A stretch of 64,000 bases of DNA from positions 930,001 through 994,000 of the forward strand of contig JAGYIT010000007.1 in NCBI GenBank assembly GCA_018402445.1, read 5' to 3'. Positions 25,676-34,038 of this stretch are shown piece after piece. Positions within the stretch are counted from its first letter, which is position 1. Each line of letters starts with the position of its first letter. The DNA comes from Akkermansiaceae bacterium. GTDB taxonomy: Bacteria > Verrucomicrobiota > Verrucomicrobiia > Verrucomicrobiales > Akkermansiaceae. Both the position numbers and the translations under genes were made by a program. The notes beneath the pieces were generated by a model. It had not been told where the DNA came from, did not search any database, and saw only the letters and a list, made by a program, of their open reading frames with translations.

Positions 25676-25963
25676 TCAGGCGTCGGCGACGACTTTGGGG
25701 ACGCGGATCTGGGATTGGGCTTGGTCGGGGGCGTTGAGCAGGACGGCCTCGGGCGGCAGGCTTGGGTGCGGCTGGTCGTCGCGCATCGGGCCGAGTCGGG
25801 TGTCCGCTGCGTCGATGTCGCCGGGCAGGTCGATGGCGAAGAGCGATTCCACGTGTCCGAGGATGGCTTCGAGTTGGGATTGGAACACGGCTACCTCCGC
25901 CTCGGTCAGATCCAGGCGGGCGAGCTTGGCCACGTAGCGGACATCAATGTGGGCGTGGGACAT
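25676..25963 (-). CDS. gatC: Aspartyl/glutamyl-tRNA amidotransferase subunit C
   Basis: GatC stabilises GatA in the amidotransferase complex. The 95-residue product from ATG 25963 has the family pattern VRYVAKLARLDLTEAEVAVF, then LEAILGHVESLF and RDDQPHPSLPPEAVLLNAPD. It is the first gene of the minus-strand run gatC-gatA-eboE-ppiase. A frame extension up to 26053 would reach into the upstream 10-bp repeat and is not supported. Confidence 0.94.
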   Translation of the reverse strand: MSHAHIDVRYVAKLARLDLTEAEVAVFQSQLEAILGHVESLFAIDLPGDIDAADTRLGPMRDDQPHPSLPPEAVLLNAPDQAQSQIRVPKVVADA

Positions 25964-26033
25964 CGGCGGGAGATTTGTAGAGAAGCCCACCGGAAGCAAG
26001 GGCTTTCCGGATAAAGGGAGGTTGGAGCTAACC

Positions 26034-26110
26034 GCGAACTCACGCGAACTCACGCGAATGGCCGCGAATGGCCGTGAATGGCCGTGAATGGCCGTGAATG
26101 GCCGTGAATG
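26034..26110. repeat. 10-bp tandem repeat, about 7.7 copies
   Basis: Two units of GCGAACTCAC are followed by two GCGAATGGCC and then three and a partial GTGAATGGCC. The period is exactly 10 bp over 77 bp, about one DNA helical turn per unit. It lies about 70 bp upstream of the gatC start. Confidence 0.9.
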
Positions 26111-26265
26111 AAACCCGGGCTGACGATGAGTCGATGGCTGATTAACCTTGAGGGAGCCGCCCCATATCTGCTGAACTTCGCCTGAGCTGAAATTGCGGAT
26201 TTTCAGATAAATCTCATTTTTTCGTAGCCTGCCCCTGTAGATGTCCCACCCGGCTTGCTAATATC

Positions 26266-26326
26266 CCTCACCTTTTCCCCCTTGCTAGACCGGCTCTCCA
26301 GTGTATCCTTGATTGAATGGAAAAGC
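26266..26326 (+). promoter_or_regulatory. Conserved PEP-CTERM upstream block, copy a
   Basis: CCTTTTCCCCCTTGCTAGAC continues with CGGCTCTCCAGTGTATCC and, further on, GGAAAAGCACTT. The same order, ACCCC-rich stretch then AGACCGGCTC-CAGT-GTAT then AAAAAGCA, is seen upstream of the genes at 43815 and 44811. Here the nearest plausible start (26524) is about 200 nt away. Confidence 0.5.
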
Positions 26327-26523
26327 ACTTTCATAAGAACACTCCCTTCCGCTCATGCCGGGGAAAGACAGAGATGAAACGGAGCAGCAAAAACCAGTTT
26401 CATAAGAGCACGGCCGATTATGCGGTTTTCTCCGTCGCGTTGACTCGCTGGATCTTCGTTTCCGCCTTCGGCTGCGCGTTCATGCGCCCGCGCTCTCATC
26501 ATCACCGTTTGGAGCACCGTATC

Positions 26524-27546
26524 ATGCGCTCTGTTTTTCGCACGTCTGCTGCCTTCGCTGCCGTCGTCATGTTCGCTCTGGCACTGTTTTCCCAGCTCGC
26601 CGTTGCTGCAACGACCTACGCCGTGAGTTTCAGCACAGGCGAACTGATCAGCTATGACTCAGCCGACCCAACCAACACAAAAACTTCGCTCCTGCCAGGC
26701 GGATCCTTAGTATCACCCGGCTCGATGGCAATGGGCCCCGATGGCAATCTTTACATCGGTGAAAACGGCGATGGCTCTACGTTTGCCCCCCGTATTTCCA
26801 AATATGAAATCGCCACGCTCACGCTTTCGACGATCTATCCCTTTGCCAGCTTCGAGGTGTTTCCCGGCAGCCTGGTCTTTCAGGGCAACAGCTTGCTAAT
26901 CGGCCGCAACCCGTTTTACGGCAATACCGGGCCGATCTTGAAAATGACCAACGTGATCAGCGGCACACCCGCCGTCAGCGATTACACCACTGGCGGCAGC
27001 CTGGCGAGCAGCCCTGGACTGGCTCTCGATACAAGCGGACAACTCTACGTCAGCGACCAAACCTACAACATCAATACACAGATTGCCAGCGGCCCAGTCA
27101 AACGGTTTGATGCAGCGGGCACCTACTTCGGAGAGGTGATCGCCGATGGTGCCTCCGGCCTGGCTGGTCCCGCGGGTCTCGCGATCAGCGGCAACACGCT
27201 CTACACCTCGAGTATTATGAGCGGCACGATTCTGCAGACCGACCTGACAACCGACATCACGACCGCCTTTGCGACGACCGGGAGTCCGTTTGAAGTCGGT
27301 CCCCTTGCTTTGCTTTCAGACGGTAGCCTGCTCGCGGGTAGCTCCTCAGGAAATGGCAATATCTATCAGTTTGGCCCCGACGGCACGCTGCTGAGCACCT
27401 TTGCCTCCGGCCTTGGGCAGGTCGGTGGCATTGTTACGGCTACCGCCGTACCAGAGCCGGGCACGCTGGGGCTGGCCGTCATCGGTATCCTCGCTGGCGG
27501 CCTCTGGCTGCGGCAACGGCGACGAGTTGAAGAGGTTCGGGCATGA
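26524..27546 (+). CDS. PEP-CTERM protein with NHL/SMP-30-like beta-propeller
   Basis: The 340-residue product from ATG 26524 has a signal peptide (MRSVFRTSAAFAAVVMF...LAVAA). The body of repeated propeller strands includes PGSMAMGPDGNLYIGENGDG, SSPGLALDTSGQLYVSDQTY and AGPAGLAISGNTLYTSS. The C-terminal sorting signal is VPEPGTLGLAVIGILAG followed by a basic tail RQRRR, as recognised by exosortase. The protein is probably exported and anchored or processed at the outer surface. No exosortase gene is in the window. Substrate or ligand unknown. Confidence 0.88.
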   Translation: MRSVFRTSAAFAAVVMFALALFSQLAVAATTYAVSFSTGELISYDSADPTNTKTSLLPGGSLVSPGSMAMGPDGNLYIGENGDGSTFAPRISKYEIATLTLSTIYPFASFEVFPGSLVFQGNSLLIGRNPFYGNTGPILKMTNVISGTPAVSDYTTGGSLASSPGLALDTSGQLYVSDQTYNINTQIASGPVKRFDAAGTYFGEVIADGASGLAGPAGLAISGNTLYTSSIMSGTILQTDLTTDITTAFATTGSPFEVGPLALLSDGSLLAGSSSGNGNIYQFGPDGTLLSTFASGLGQVGGIVTATAVPEPGTLGLAVIGILAGGLWLRQRRRVEEVRA

Positions 27547-27735
27547 TACGCCTCCGTTCCTTCGCCTTTGTTGATCCAACGCCCTTTTACCCTCGCTTCA
27601 GATCCGGCCACCAGCTCTTACAAAGGGTTCATTCGGATTGGTATTACAGAGATTGAAAGTAGCTGGATGCAACCCCTGAAGTTGCCGCGATGGAGCAGCG
27701 GGATTGTATCCGCCCTGCCTTGTGGGATGATGGTT

Positions 27736-27760
27736 GGCATGGCGGATGAAATCCGCTGCC
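27736..27760 (-). terminator. Bulged hairpin downstream of dnaJ
   Basis: GGCA-TG-GCGGAT / ATCCGC-TGCC forms a 10-bp stem with a 2-nt bulge and GAA loop, 5 bp after the dnaJ stop. No T-run follows. A related GGCGG-GTAT-CCGCC hairpin lies at 40795-40810. Confidence 0.35.
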
Positions 27761-27764
27761 ACGT

Positions 27765-28895
27765 TCAGAGATCGAAGAAGCGCTTTGCTTTTTCAAAGAA
27801 ACCCTTTTGGACGGGTGAGTTGTGCTCGCCGATGGATTCGGAAAAGGCGCGGAGTTTCTCCTCCTGTTCCTTATTGAGCTTCGTCGGCACCTCGACCTGG
27901 ACGGAGACGTTAAGGTCGCCGCGATGGCCGCCGGAGAGGGATGGCATGCCTTTTTCGCGGATGCGGAAAGTGGTGGCGCCTTGCGTTCCTGCTGGGATTT
28001 TGATGGAGGATTGGCCGTCGAGGGTTGGAACTTTGAGTTCGCCGCCGAGCGCTGCGATGCTGAAGGGCAGTGGGACATCGCAGAACAGGGTGTGTCCTTC
28101 GCGTTCGAAGATATCGTGGTCGGAGACGTGGATGAAGGCGTAGAGATCGCCCGCCTCGCCGCCGCGCACGCCCGCGTCGCCGTTGCCGGAGGAGCGGAGG
28201 CGCACGCCGGTATCGACGCCCGCGGGGATGCGGAGTTTGATGCGGGTCTCGCGTTCGACGCGGCCCTCGCCCCGGCAATCGCCGCAGGGATCGGAGACGA
28301 TCTCACCGTTGCCGCGGCATTCCGGGCAGGTGGTTTGCTGAATGAAAATGCCCGCTTGGCGCCCGACGACGCCGCGACCGCCGCAAGTGGAGCAGGTTTT
28401 CACGCCGCCGGATCCCTTGGAGCCCGATGCGTTGCATTTACCGCAAGGAACATTGCGCTCGATCTCGAGTTCCTTTTCCACGCCTTTCGCCGCCTCTTCC
28501 AAGGTGATTTCGAGGTCGTAGCGGAGATCGGAGCCGCGCTGCTTGCCGGATTTTTTCCGACCGCCGCCGCCGAAGAATTCCTCGAAGCCGCCGCCGAACG
28601 CGCCGCCAAAGACCTGCGAAAAAATGTCCGCCGGATCGTGGAAGCCGCCGCGCCCACCGCCGCCCATGCCGCTGTTGAATGCGGCGTGGCCGTAACGGTC
28701 GTAGGCGGCGCGTTTGTCGGGGTCCGAAAGCGCCTCGTAGGCCTGACCGAGTTCCTTGAACTTATCCTCGGCGGTATTGTCGCCGGGATTCTTGTCGGGA
28801 TGGTATTTAACCGCGAGCTTGCGGTAGGCTTTCTTGATTTCGGAGGCGTCCGCGTTTTTCGGGACGCCGAGGATTTCGTAGTAATCGCGGGGCAT
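27765..28895 (-). CDS. dnaJ: Chaperone protein DnaJ
   Basis: The 376-residue co-chaperone stimulates DnaK ATPase. It has the J-domain with [11 protein letters not shown] (HPD motif), a Gly/Phe-rich linker, and the four zinc motifs [24 protein letters not shown] and CGDCRGEG, followed by the substrate-binding domains ([18 protein letters not shown]). It follows grpE on the same strand; the 53-bp gap holds an AT-rich start-proximal repeat. dnaK is not in the window. Confidence 0.97.
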   Translation of the reverse strand: MPRDYYEILGVPKNADASEIKKAYRKLAVKYHPDKNPGDNTAEDKFKELGQAYEALSDPDKRAAYDRYGHAAFNSGMGGGGRGGFHDPADIFSQVFGGAFGGGFEEFFGGGGRKKSGKQRGSDLRYDLEITLEEAAKGVEKELEIERNVPCGKCNASGSKGSGGVKTCSTCGGRGVVGRQAGIFIQQTTCPECRGNGEIVSDPCGDCRGEGRVERETRIKLRIPAGVDTGVRLRSSGNGDAGVRGGEAGDLYAFIHVSDHDIFEREGHTLFCDVPLPFSIAALGGELKVPTLDGQSSIKIPAGTQGATTFRIREKGMPSLSGGHRGDLNVSVQVEVPTKLNKEQEEKLRAFSESIGEHNSPVQKGFFEKAKRFFDL

Positions 28896-28897
28896 GA

Positions 28898-28934
28898 TCT
28901 AAATTTCAAATTTCAAATTTCAACCTTAAAGGAA
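28898..28934 (-). repeat. TTGAAATTT-type start-proximal repeat, copy 4
   Basis: Minus strand CTTCCTTTAAGGTTGAAATT then TGAAATTTGAAATTTAG, the most regular copy, with three GAAATTT units, ending 2 nt before the dnaJ ATG. CCTTTAAGG in it is palindromic. Confidence 0.75.
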
Positions 28935-28948
28935 GAGGACGAACGGAA

Positions 28949-29497
28949 TCATTGTCCTGGTGCGGCTGCGGCTTGTGCCGCGGCGACGATGACGGAGGCG
29001 GGGCGCAGGAGGCGGTCGCGGAGTTTGTAGCCCTTGCGGGAAATGCGGATGATCTCGCCTTCGGGTTGGTCGGAAGGTTCTTGGGAGACGGCGTCGTGGA
29101 GGTTCGGGTCGAACTGGCCGGTGGCGGGGATTTCCTCGACGCCCTGCGCGGAGAGGAATTCGGCGAGCTGTTTGCGCACCATGTCCATGCCGATGTAGAT
29201 CATCGAGGAGGTGTCCTGCGCGGCGGCCATCATGCCCATCTCGAAGTTGTCGATGACGGGGAGAAGGTCTTCGAGAAGGCGCTGGTTCGCGTAGCGGATC
29301 GCTTCCTCGCGTTCGCGGGCGGTGCGCTTGCGGAGGTTGTCCATCTCGGCGGCGGTGCGGAGGGAGACTTCCTTCCATTTCGCGGCCTCGGCCTCAAGCT
29401 GCTCCCACGGATCAAGCTCCGCGGCCGGTTCGGCGGCGGTTTCCGGGGCTTCGGCCGGCTCGATTTCGTCGTGTTTCTGGGGTTCGTCCTGCTGCAT
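28949..29497 (-). CDS. grpE: Nucleotide exchange factor GrpE
   Basis: GrpE releases ADP from DnaK. The 182-residue product from ATG 29497 begins with an acidic, disordered stretch (EPAEAPETAAEPAAELDPW). A long coiled-coil helix with DNLRKRTAREREEAIRYANQ follows, then the beta domain with GVEEIPATGQFDPNLHDAVS and ISRKGYKLRDRLLRPASVIV. Order grpE-dnaJ is common. The upstream ATG-like codons at 29533 lack support. Confidence 0.96.
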   Translation of the reverse strand: MQQDEPQKHDEIEPAEAPETAAEPAAELDPWEQLEAEAAKWKEVSLRTAAEMDNLRKRTAREREEAIRYANQRLLEDLLPVIDNFEMGMMAAAQDTSSMIYIGMDMVRKQLAEFLSAQGVEEIPATGQFDPNLHDAVSQEPSDQPEGEIIRISRKGYKLRDRLLRPASVIVAAAQAAAAPGQ

Positions 29498-29569
29498 GGG
29501 CCGTATGTGTAGCCGGGAAACGCGGTTGGTCAACCCCGGCGAGGTGCGGGAACCCGCAGCGCTACCAAA

Positions 29570-29887
29570 CTAGCATTCCCCATCCGCATCCTCCTTAAGG
29601 CGGCGCGGGATGTCCATGGACTCGTGCAGGATGGAAATGACCCCGAGGCAACCGCTGGGCAGTTGACGGAAAAAGATGTAATGATGGCGATAGCGAATGA
29701 ACCACACTCCGCGCAGCACTGGATCCCGGACGGGTTTCCAACGCTCGGGACTACCCGCAACCTCTTCGAGGGCCGCTACAAGGCCGGTGACGTAGGAATC
29801 CGCCTGTTCCTCATCCCATGTTTTGCGGGTGTATCGCCAAATCGCCAGTAGTCGCGACTCGGCGGCCGGAAGAATTTTAATCCGCAT
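29570..29887 (-). CDS. ParE/RelE-family toxin
   Basis: The 105-residue product from ATG 29887 has the ParE pattern: ILPAAESRLLAIWRYTRKTW near the N-terminus, ERWKPVRDPVLRGVWFIRY in the middle and YIFFRQLPSGCLGVISILHE near the end. ParE toxins poison gyrase; RelE relatives cleave mRNA. The pattern with LxxIWxYT favours ParE. It overlaps the upstream antitoxin gene by 11 bp, which implies coupling. Confidence 0.85.
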   Translation of the reverse strand: MRIKILPAAESRLLAIWRYTRKTWDEEQADSYVTGLVAALEEVAGSPERWKPVRDPVLRGVWFIRYRHHYIFFRQLPSGCLGVISILHESMDIPRRLKEDADGEC

Positions 29888-30146
29888 CACTGTCGATCCC
29901 GGCTTTGACTTTTTGAAGCAAGGATTTCGCACTCAAAGGCACGAATGCGGATTCATCGGCGGCAAGCCCATGGGCCAACTCCGTGCGCAAGCCATCCCAG
30001 CGGCGCTCCTCTTCTCGCTCCAGATCCCGGCGGACCAGGTCTCGGATGTATTCGCTGGCGGAACTGTAAAGCCCGGAACCATCGACCCGATCATGGATGA
30101 ATTGCTGGAGAGTTCCGGAAAACCGTACGTTGATGCCTTCTGCCAT
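29877..30146 (-). CDS. ParD-like antitoxin
   Basis: The 89-residue protein has an N-terminal ribbon-helix-helix-like segment (INVRFSGTLQQFIHDRVDGS) and YSSASEYIRDLVRRDLEREE, typical of ParD/CC2985 antitoxins, which bind DNA as dimers and wrap the toxin with the C-terminal part. It is the first gene of a two-gene toxin-antitoxin operon and overlaps the toxin start by 11 bp. Confidence 0.87.
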   Translation of the reverse strand: MAEGINVRFSGTLQQFIHDRVDGSGLYSSASEYIRDLVRRDLEREEERRWDGLRTELAHGLAADESAFVPLSAKSLLQKVKAGIDSDAD

Positions 30147-30163
30147 GCGAATTCAATAAACCT

Positions 30164-30193
30164 TGTCCCACGATTTGTCAATTTTGTGGGACA
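30164..30193 (-). promoter_or_regulatory. Promoter and operator of the ParDE-like operon
   Basis: TGTCCCAC (30164-30171) and GTGGGACA (30186-30193) form an inverted repeat with 14 bp between arms, centres 22 bp apart. Between them on the minus strand lies TTGACA (30181-30176), a perfect -35. The antitoxin ATG is at 30146. This layout fits autorepression by the ribbon-helix-helix antitoxin. Confidence 0.6.
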
Positions 30194-30242
30194 TGGGATA
30201 AGTCTTCGCCTGATTTAAGCCAGTGGCGACTGCAAGTCCCAG

Positions 30243-31316
30243 CTACGGGAAAAGGATACAGATCGGCTTCGGGGCGGGGACGGTGGATTTTGGCTCGCCG
30301 AGCTTGCCGGTGGCGGGGTCGAGGCTGAGGACGGAGATCGTGTCGCTGTTCTGGTGGCCGCAGAGGAGCCAGTTGCCGGAGGGGTCGATCTTGAAATGGC
30401 GGGGTGTCTTGCCGCCGCAGGGCGCGTGTTGGACGAAGGTGAGCTTGCCGGTTTCCGGATCACGTTTGTAAACGACGATGGAGTCGTGGCCGCGGTTCGA
30501 GCCATAGACGAAGTTCCCGTTCGGATGCACCTCGATCTCCGCGGTGGTGTTCGGTTCGGAAAAACCGTCCGGCAGGGTGGTAATTTCTTGGATGGGTTTG
30601 ATCGCGCCCGTTTCGGCATCGAACTCCGCGACGCTGACCGTGTTGGTGAGTTCGTTGATCACGTAGGCGTGTTTCTCGTCCGGGGAAAAGGCCATGTGTC
30701 GCGGGCCGCCGCCGGGCGGGGAGATCATTTCGGCGGGTTCGTTGTCGGAAAGGGCGGAGGTCGCGGCGTCGAACTTTCGGATCAGGACTTTATCGATGCC
30801 GAGGTCGGGGACGAAGAGGAAGCGGTTCGCGTTGTCGAAATAGACGCCGTGGGCGTGGGCGGCGTTCTGGCGCTGCTTGTTCGGGCCGGAGCCTTTCATT
30901 TCCACGAGCGAGATGATCTCGCCGGGCTTGCCTTTCGCATCGAGGCGGATCGTGGCGAAGCTGCCGCCGCCGTAGTTCGCGACCGCGAGGGTGCGGCCCG
31001 AGGCGTCGATGGCGAGATGGCACGGGCCATTGCCACCGCTGGGAGCCGAGCCGAGCAGGGTGAGCGAATAGTCTTCCGCGATGGCGAAGGACGCGACGGT
31101 ATTGCCTCCGCCGATGCAGTGAAGGACGGGCTTTTCCGGATGGAGGGCGAGGAAGCCGGGAGACGGATATTTCGCCGCGAGCTTGGGTTCCGTGAGGACA
31201 CCCGTTTCCGCATCGAAGGTCGCGAGGTAAATGCCATCCGCTCCGGTGCCGATGTAAACCGGGCGGGCGTCGGCGAAATGGATGGCGAGGGCGGCGAGGA
31301 GGATGAGCTTTTTCAT
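30243..31316 (-). CDS. Secreted lactonase, 7-bladed propeller (6-phosphogluconolactonase Pgl-like)
   Basis: The 357-residue product from ATG 31316 has a short signal peptide (MKKLILLAALAIHFADA) and the lactonase-family pattern: VYIGTGADGIYLATFD, PSPGFLALHPEKPVLHC, GNGPCHLAIDASGRTLAVAN, QNAAHAHGVYFDNANRFLFV, GGGPRHMAFSPDEKHAYVIN and ETGKLTFVQHAPCGGKTPRH. This family includes YbhE-type Pgl and muconate-lactonising relatives. Secretion argues against a pentose-phosphate role and for a periplasmic sugar-lactone. It is 32 bp downstream of uxaC on the same strand. Confidence 0.86.
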   Translation of the reverse strand: MKKLILLAALAIHFADARPVYIGTGADGIYLATFDAETGVLTEPKLAAKYPSPGFLALHPEKPVLHCIGGGNTVASFAIAEDYSLTLLGSAPSGGNGPCHLAIDASGRTLAVANYGGGSFATIRLDAKGKPGEIISLVEMKGSGPNKQRQNAAHAHGVYFDNANRFLFVPDLGIDKVLIRKFDAATSALSDNEPAEMISPPGGGPRHMAFSPDEKHAYVINELTNTVSVAEFDAETGAIKPIQEITTLPDGFSEPNTTAEIEVHPNGNFVYGSNRGHDSIVVYKRDPETGKLTFVQHAPCGGKTPRHFKIDPSGNWLLCGHQNSDTISVLSLDPATGKLGEPKSTVPAPKPICILFP

Positions 31317-31348
31317 GTGAGTAATACTACGGGATGCGTGGATCTTTT

Positions 31349-32752
31349 TCAGACGTTGAACCCGAAGTGGCGGTTCGCGTTGTGGAAGCAAACGTCGGCG
31401 ATGAGTTTCGAGAGGGTGTCGAAATCATCGGGCAGCTCGCCCTTTTCCGCCTCGTTGCCGATGAGGTTGCAGAGGATGCGGCGGAAATATTCGTGGCGCG
31501 GGAAGGAGAGGAAAGAGCGCGAGTCGGTGAGCATCCCCACGAAACGCGAGAGCAGGCCGCAGTTGGAAAGGGCGTTGAGCTGCATTTCCATGCCCTCTTT
31601 CTGGTCGAGGAACCACCAGCCGGAGCCGAACTGGATCTTGCCGGGGACGGTGCCGTCCTGGAACGCGCCGGTCATGGCGGCGAAGAGGTAGTTGTCGCGC
31701 GGGTTCATGTTGTAGAGCACCATTTTCGGCAGGGACTCGCGCTGCGCGAGGGCGTCGAGGAAGGTGTAGAGCGCCTTGCCCTGCTGGGTATCGCCCATGG
31801 TGTCGAAGCCTGCGTCCGGGCCGAGCTTCTGGAACATCAGCGAGTTGGTGTTTCTAACAGGCGTGAGGTGGAGTTGCTTCGTCCAGCCGCGCGCGGCGTC
31901 GAGCTGCCCGGTGAAGACGAGCAGGTAGAAGGAGAAGCGTTCCTTGTCCTCCTCGGAGACGGCTTTCCCGGAACGCGCCTTGTCGAAAATTTCCGCAGCC
32001 TCCGCGTCGGAGCATTCGAGGGCGGGGCAGCGGTCGAGGCCGTGGTCGGAAAGGCGGGCGCCGGCCGCATGGAAATCGTCGTGGCGTTTCTGCAGCGCCG
32101 CGAGGAGATCGGAGAGCTTGTGGATGGAAAGCCCGGATGCGGCCTCCAGCCGGTCGAGCCACGGATTGAGCAGATCCGGTCGATCCACCTGGAATGCCTT
32201 GTCCGGACGGAAGGTGGGCACGACCTTGCACGCGACCCTGGCGGCCGCGATGGCATGATGATCGTCGAGCGAATCGGCGGGATCATCCGTGGTGCCGACA
32301 ACGCGGACATCGAATTTCTCCAACAGGGCGCGGGCGGAAAAACCGGGTTCGGCGAGGCGGGCGTTGGTTTTCTCCCAGATCTCGTCGGCGGTGTCGGGAG
32401 TGAGTAAGGTGTGGATGCCGAAGTAGCGCTGGAGCTCCATGTGAACCCAATGGTGCATGGGATTGCGGAGAGTGTAGGGCACCGTTTCGGCGAAGGCCTG
32501 GAACTTGTCGCGCGGACTGGCGTCACCGGTGATGCGCTCCTCGCCGATGCCGTTCGCGCGCAGCAGGCGCCACTTGTAATGGTCGTGGCCGAGCCACATG
32601 TCGGCGATGTTGTCCCAGCGCTTGTCCTCCGCGATCTCTTTCGGCGAGAGGTGGTTGTGATAGTCGATGATGGGCTGTTTCGCCGCGACCTCATGGTAAA
32701 GCCTGCGCGCGGTGCCGGTGTGGAGGAAAAAGTTTTCGTCGAGGTAAGCCAT
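31349..32752 (-). CDS. uxaC: Glucuronate isomerase
   Basis: UxaC converts D-glucuronate to fructuronate and galacturonate to tagaturonate, the first step of hexuronate use. The 467-residue product from ATG 32752 shows IIDYHNHLSPKEIAEDKR (metal His-x-His), WLGHDHYKWRLLRANGI, NPMHHWVHMELQRYFGI and VVGTTDDPADSLDDH. The C-terminal LYNMNPRDNYLFAAMTGAF and FLDQKEGMEMQLNALSN are also conserved. The downstream lactonase suggests a role in uronate or aldonolactone degradation. Confidence 0.95.
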   Translation of the reverse strand: MAYLDENFFLHTGTARRLYHEVAAKQPIIDYHNHLSPKEIAEDKRWDNIADMWLGHDHYKWRLLRANGIGEERITGDASPRDKFQAFAETVPYTLRNPMHHWVHMELQRYFGIHTLLTPDTADEIWEKTNARLAEPGFSARALLEKFDVRVVGTTDDPADSLDDHHAIAAARVACKVVPTFRPDKAFQVDRPDLLNPWLDRLEAASGLSIHKLSDLLAALQKRHDDFHAAGARLSDHGLDRCPALECSDAEAAEIFDKARSGKAVSEEDKERFSFYLLVFTGQLDAARGWTKQLHLTPVRNTNSLMFQKLGPDAGFDTMGDTQQGKALYTFLDALAQRESLPKMVLYNMNPRDNYLFAAMTGAFQDGTVPGKIQFGSGWWFLDQKEGMEMQLNALSNCGLLSRFVGMLTDSRSFLSFPRHEYFRRILCNLIGNEAEKGELPDDFDTLSKLIADVCFHNANRHFGFNV

Positions 32753-32919
32753 GTCGGCGATGATTTCAGAGGAAAGGATGCGGGGTGGGAAGGATGAATC
32801 GGCGCGTGGCGCGGATACGGTGCGACGCGGGAACCTTATCATTTCCCGCTCGCCATCCCACGAGGCGGCCCACATGTTGAGTGCAAGGTAGCGCCATTTC
32901 CCGAACCCATACGATCAAG

Positions 32920-34038
32920 ATGCCCCGACGCAAGGAAACTGCCAATATCCCGAAAGCCGTCTGGAAAGGCGACAGCGGAAAAACGGCGCTTGAGATCTCC
33001 GGGGATTGGAAACTCGGCGTGCAGCCGGAGATTTCCGGCGAGGGCGACGTCGGCTGGCCCGACACTTTCGTCACCGACAGGCTGGGCACATTCGACTCCA
33101 CACTGCCCGCCTACCTCCTGCGGAAAGTGCGCGAGGTGGGAATCGAGAGCCCGCCCCTCGATGGCCTCCGCGAGGATCTCCGCGGCCTGATGGAACTCGC
33201 CCTCAAGGTTCCCGAGCGCGGCGATGCGAAATCTCGTAACGAAGATCTGCACAGCATCACCCGGCTCGGGATGAAGTCCTCGAAGAAATGGCTTTCGCTC
33301 ATGTCCTTCCTCGAATTCACGGGAGACACCGTACTCGCCATCCTGCGCTTCGCCGTCGGCAAGGCGGGTTTCCGAGCGCGGGATTTTTGGCTCACCGTGC
33401 AGGAATGTGGCGTCAACGCCCTGCCCATTGTCGCCCTTATCAGTTTCCTCATCGGCATGATCCTCGCCTTCGTGGGAAATGTGCAACTCGCCTCCTTTGG
33501 CGCCAGCCTCTACATCGCGGATCTCGTCGGCATCGCCATGGTGCGGGAAATGGGAGTAATGATGACGGCCATCATCATGAGCGGGCGCACCGGCGCGGCC
33601 TTCGCGGCGCACATCGGCAGCATGAACGCGAACCAGGAGATCGACGCCCTCAAGACCTTCGGCTTCAACCCCTTCGATTTCCTCGTTCTTCCCCGCCTCT
33701 TCGCGCTGGTGCTGATGATGCCCCTTCTGACTATTTACGCGAACGTCATCGGCATCCTCGGCGGGATGCTCGTGGCTGCGGGCGTCGGCATCCCCCCGAA
33801 GCTTTTCCTTACAGAAATGCTCACCATCGTGGATCTCACGCAGGGTTCGCTTGGCGTCATCAAGAGCGTCTTCTTCGGCGTCGCCATCGCCATCGCGGGC
33901 TGCTACCACGGCATGAGATCCGGCAGCTCCTCCGCCGCTGTCGGCGAGGCCACCACCCGCGCCGTGGTCAGCTCCATCACCGTCATCATCATCCTCGACT
34001 CCGCCTTCGCGGTCATCTTCACCTTCCTCGAAATATGA
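32920..34038 (+). CDS. MlaE-type permease with N-terminal STAS-like domain
   Basis: The 372-residue protein starts with a STAS-like segment (TALEISGDWKLG and FDSTLPAYLLRKVREVGI), as in MlaB, then a MlaE/YrbE permease with TVQECGVNALPIVALISFLI, VREMGVMMTAIIMSGRTGAA, GSMNANQEIDALKTFGFNPF and repeated membrane helices. MlaE moves phospholipid between membranes in the MCE system. Its stop overlaps the ATPase ATG by 4 nt. The divergent uxaC start lies 168 bp away. Confidence 0.93.
   Translation: MPRRKETANIPKAVWKGDSGKTALEISGDWKLGVQPEISGEGDVGWPDTFVTDRLGTFDSTLPAYLLRKVREVGIESPPLDGLREDLRGLMELALKVPERGDAKSRNEDLHSITRLGMKSSKKWLSLMSFLEFTGDTVLAILRFAVGKAGFRARDFWLTVQECGVNALPIVALISFLIGMILAFVGNVQLASFGASLYIADLVGIAMVREMGVMMTAIIMSGRTGAAFAAHIGSMNANQEIDALKTFGFNPFDFLVLPRLFALVLMMPLLTIYANVIGILGGMLVAAGVGIPPKLFLTEMLTIVDLTQGSLGVIKSVFFGVAIAIAGCYHGMRSGSSSAAVGEATTRAVVSSITVIIILDSAFAVIFTFLEI

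Larger units (their letters stand above)
25964..26523. other. Intergenic region between gatC and the PEP-CTERM gene
   Basis: This 560-bp gap between divergent genes holds a 10-bp tandem repeat (26034-26110) and a conserved promoter-like block (26266-26326). I see no convincing gene in it; a frame from 26317 merges into the PEP-CTERM gene but has no homology and begins inside the conserved block. TTTCATAAGARCAC occurs twice (about 26329 and 26398). Confidence 0.5.

Noticed and set aside
26317..26523. N-terminal extension of the PEP-CTERM protein
   Set aside because: The ATG at 26317 lies within the conserved upstream block, and the extension has no homology; a good signal peptide starts at 26524.
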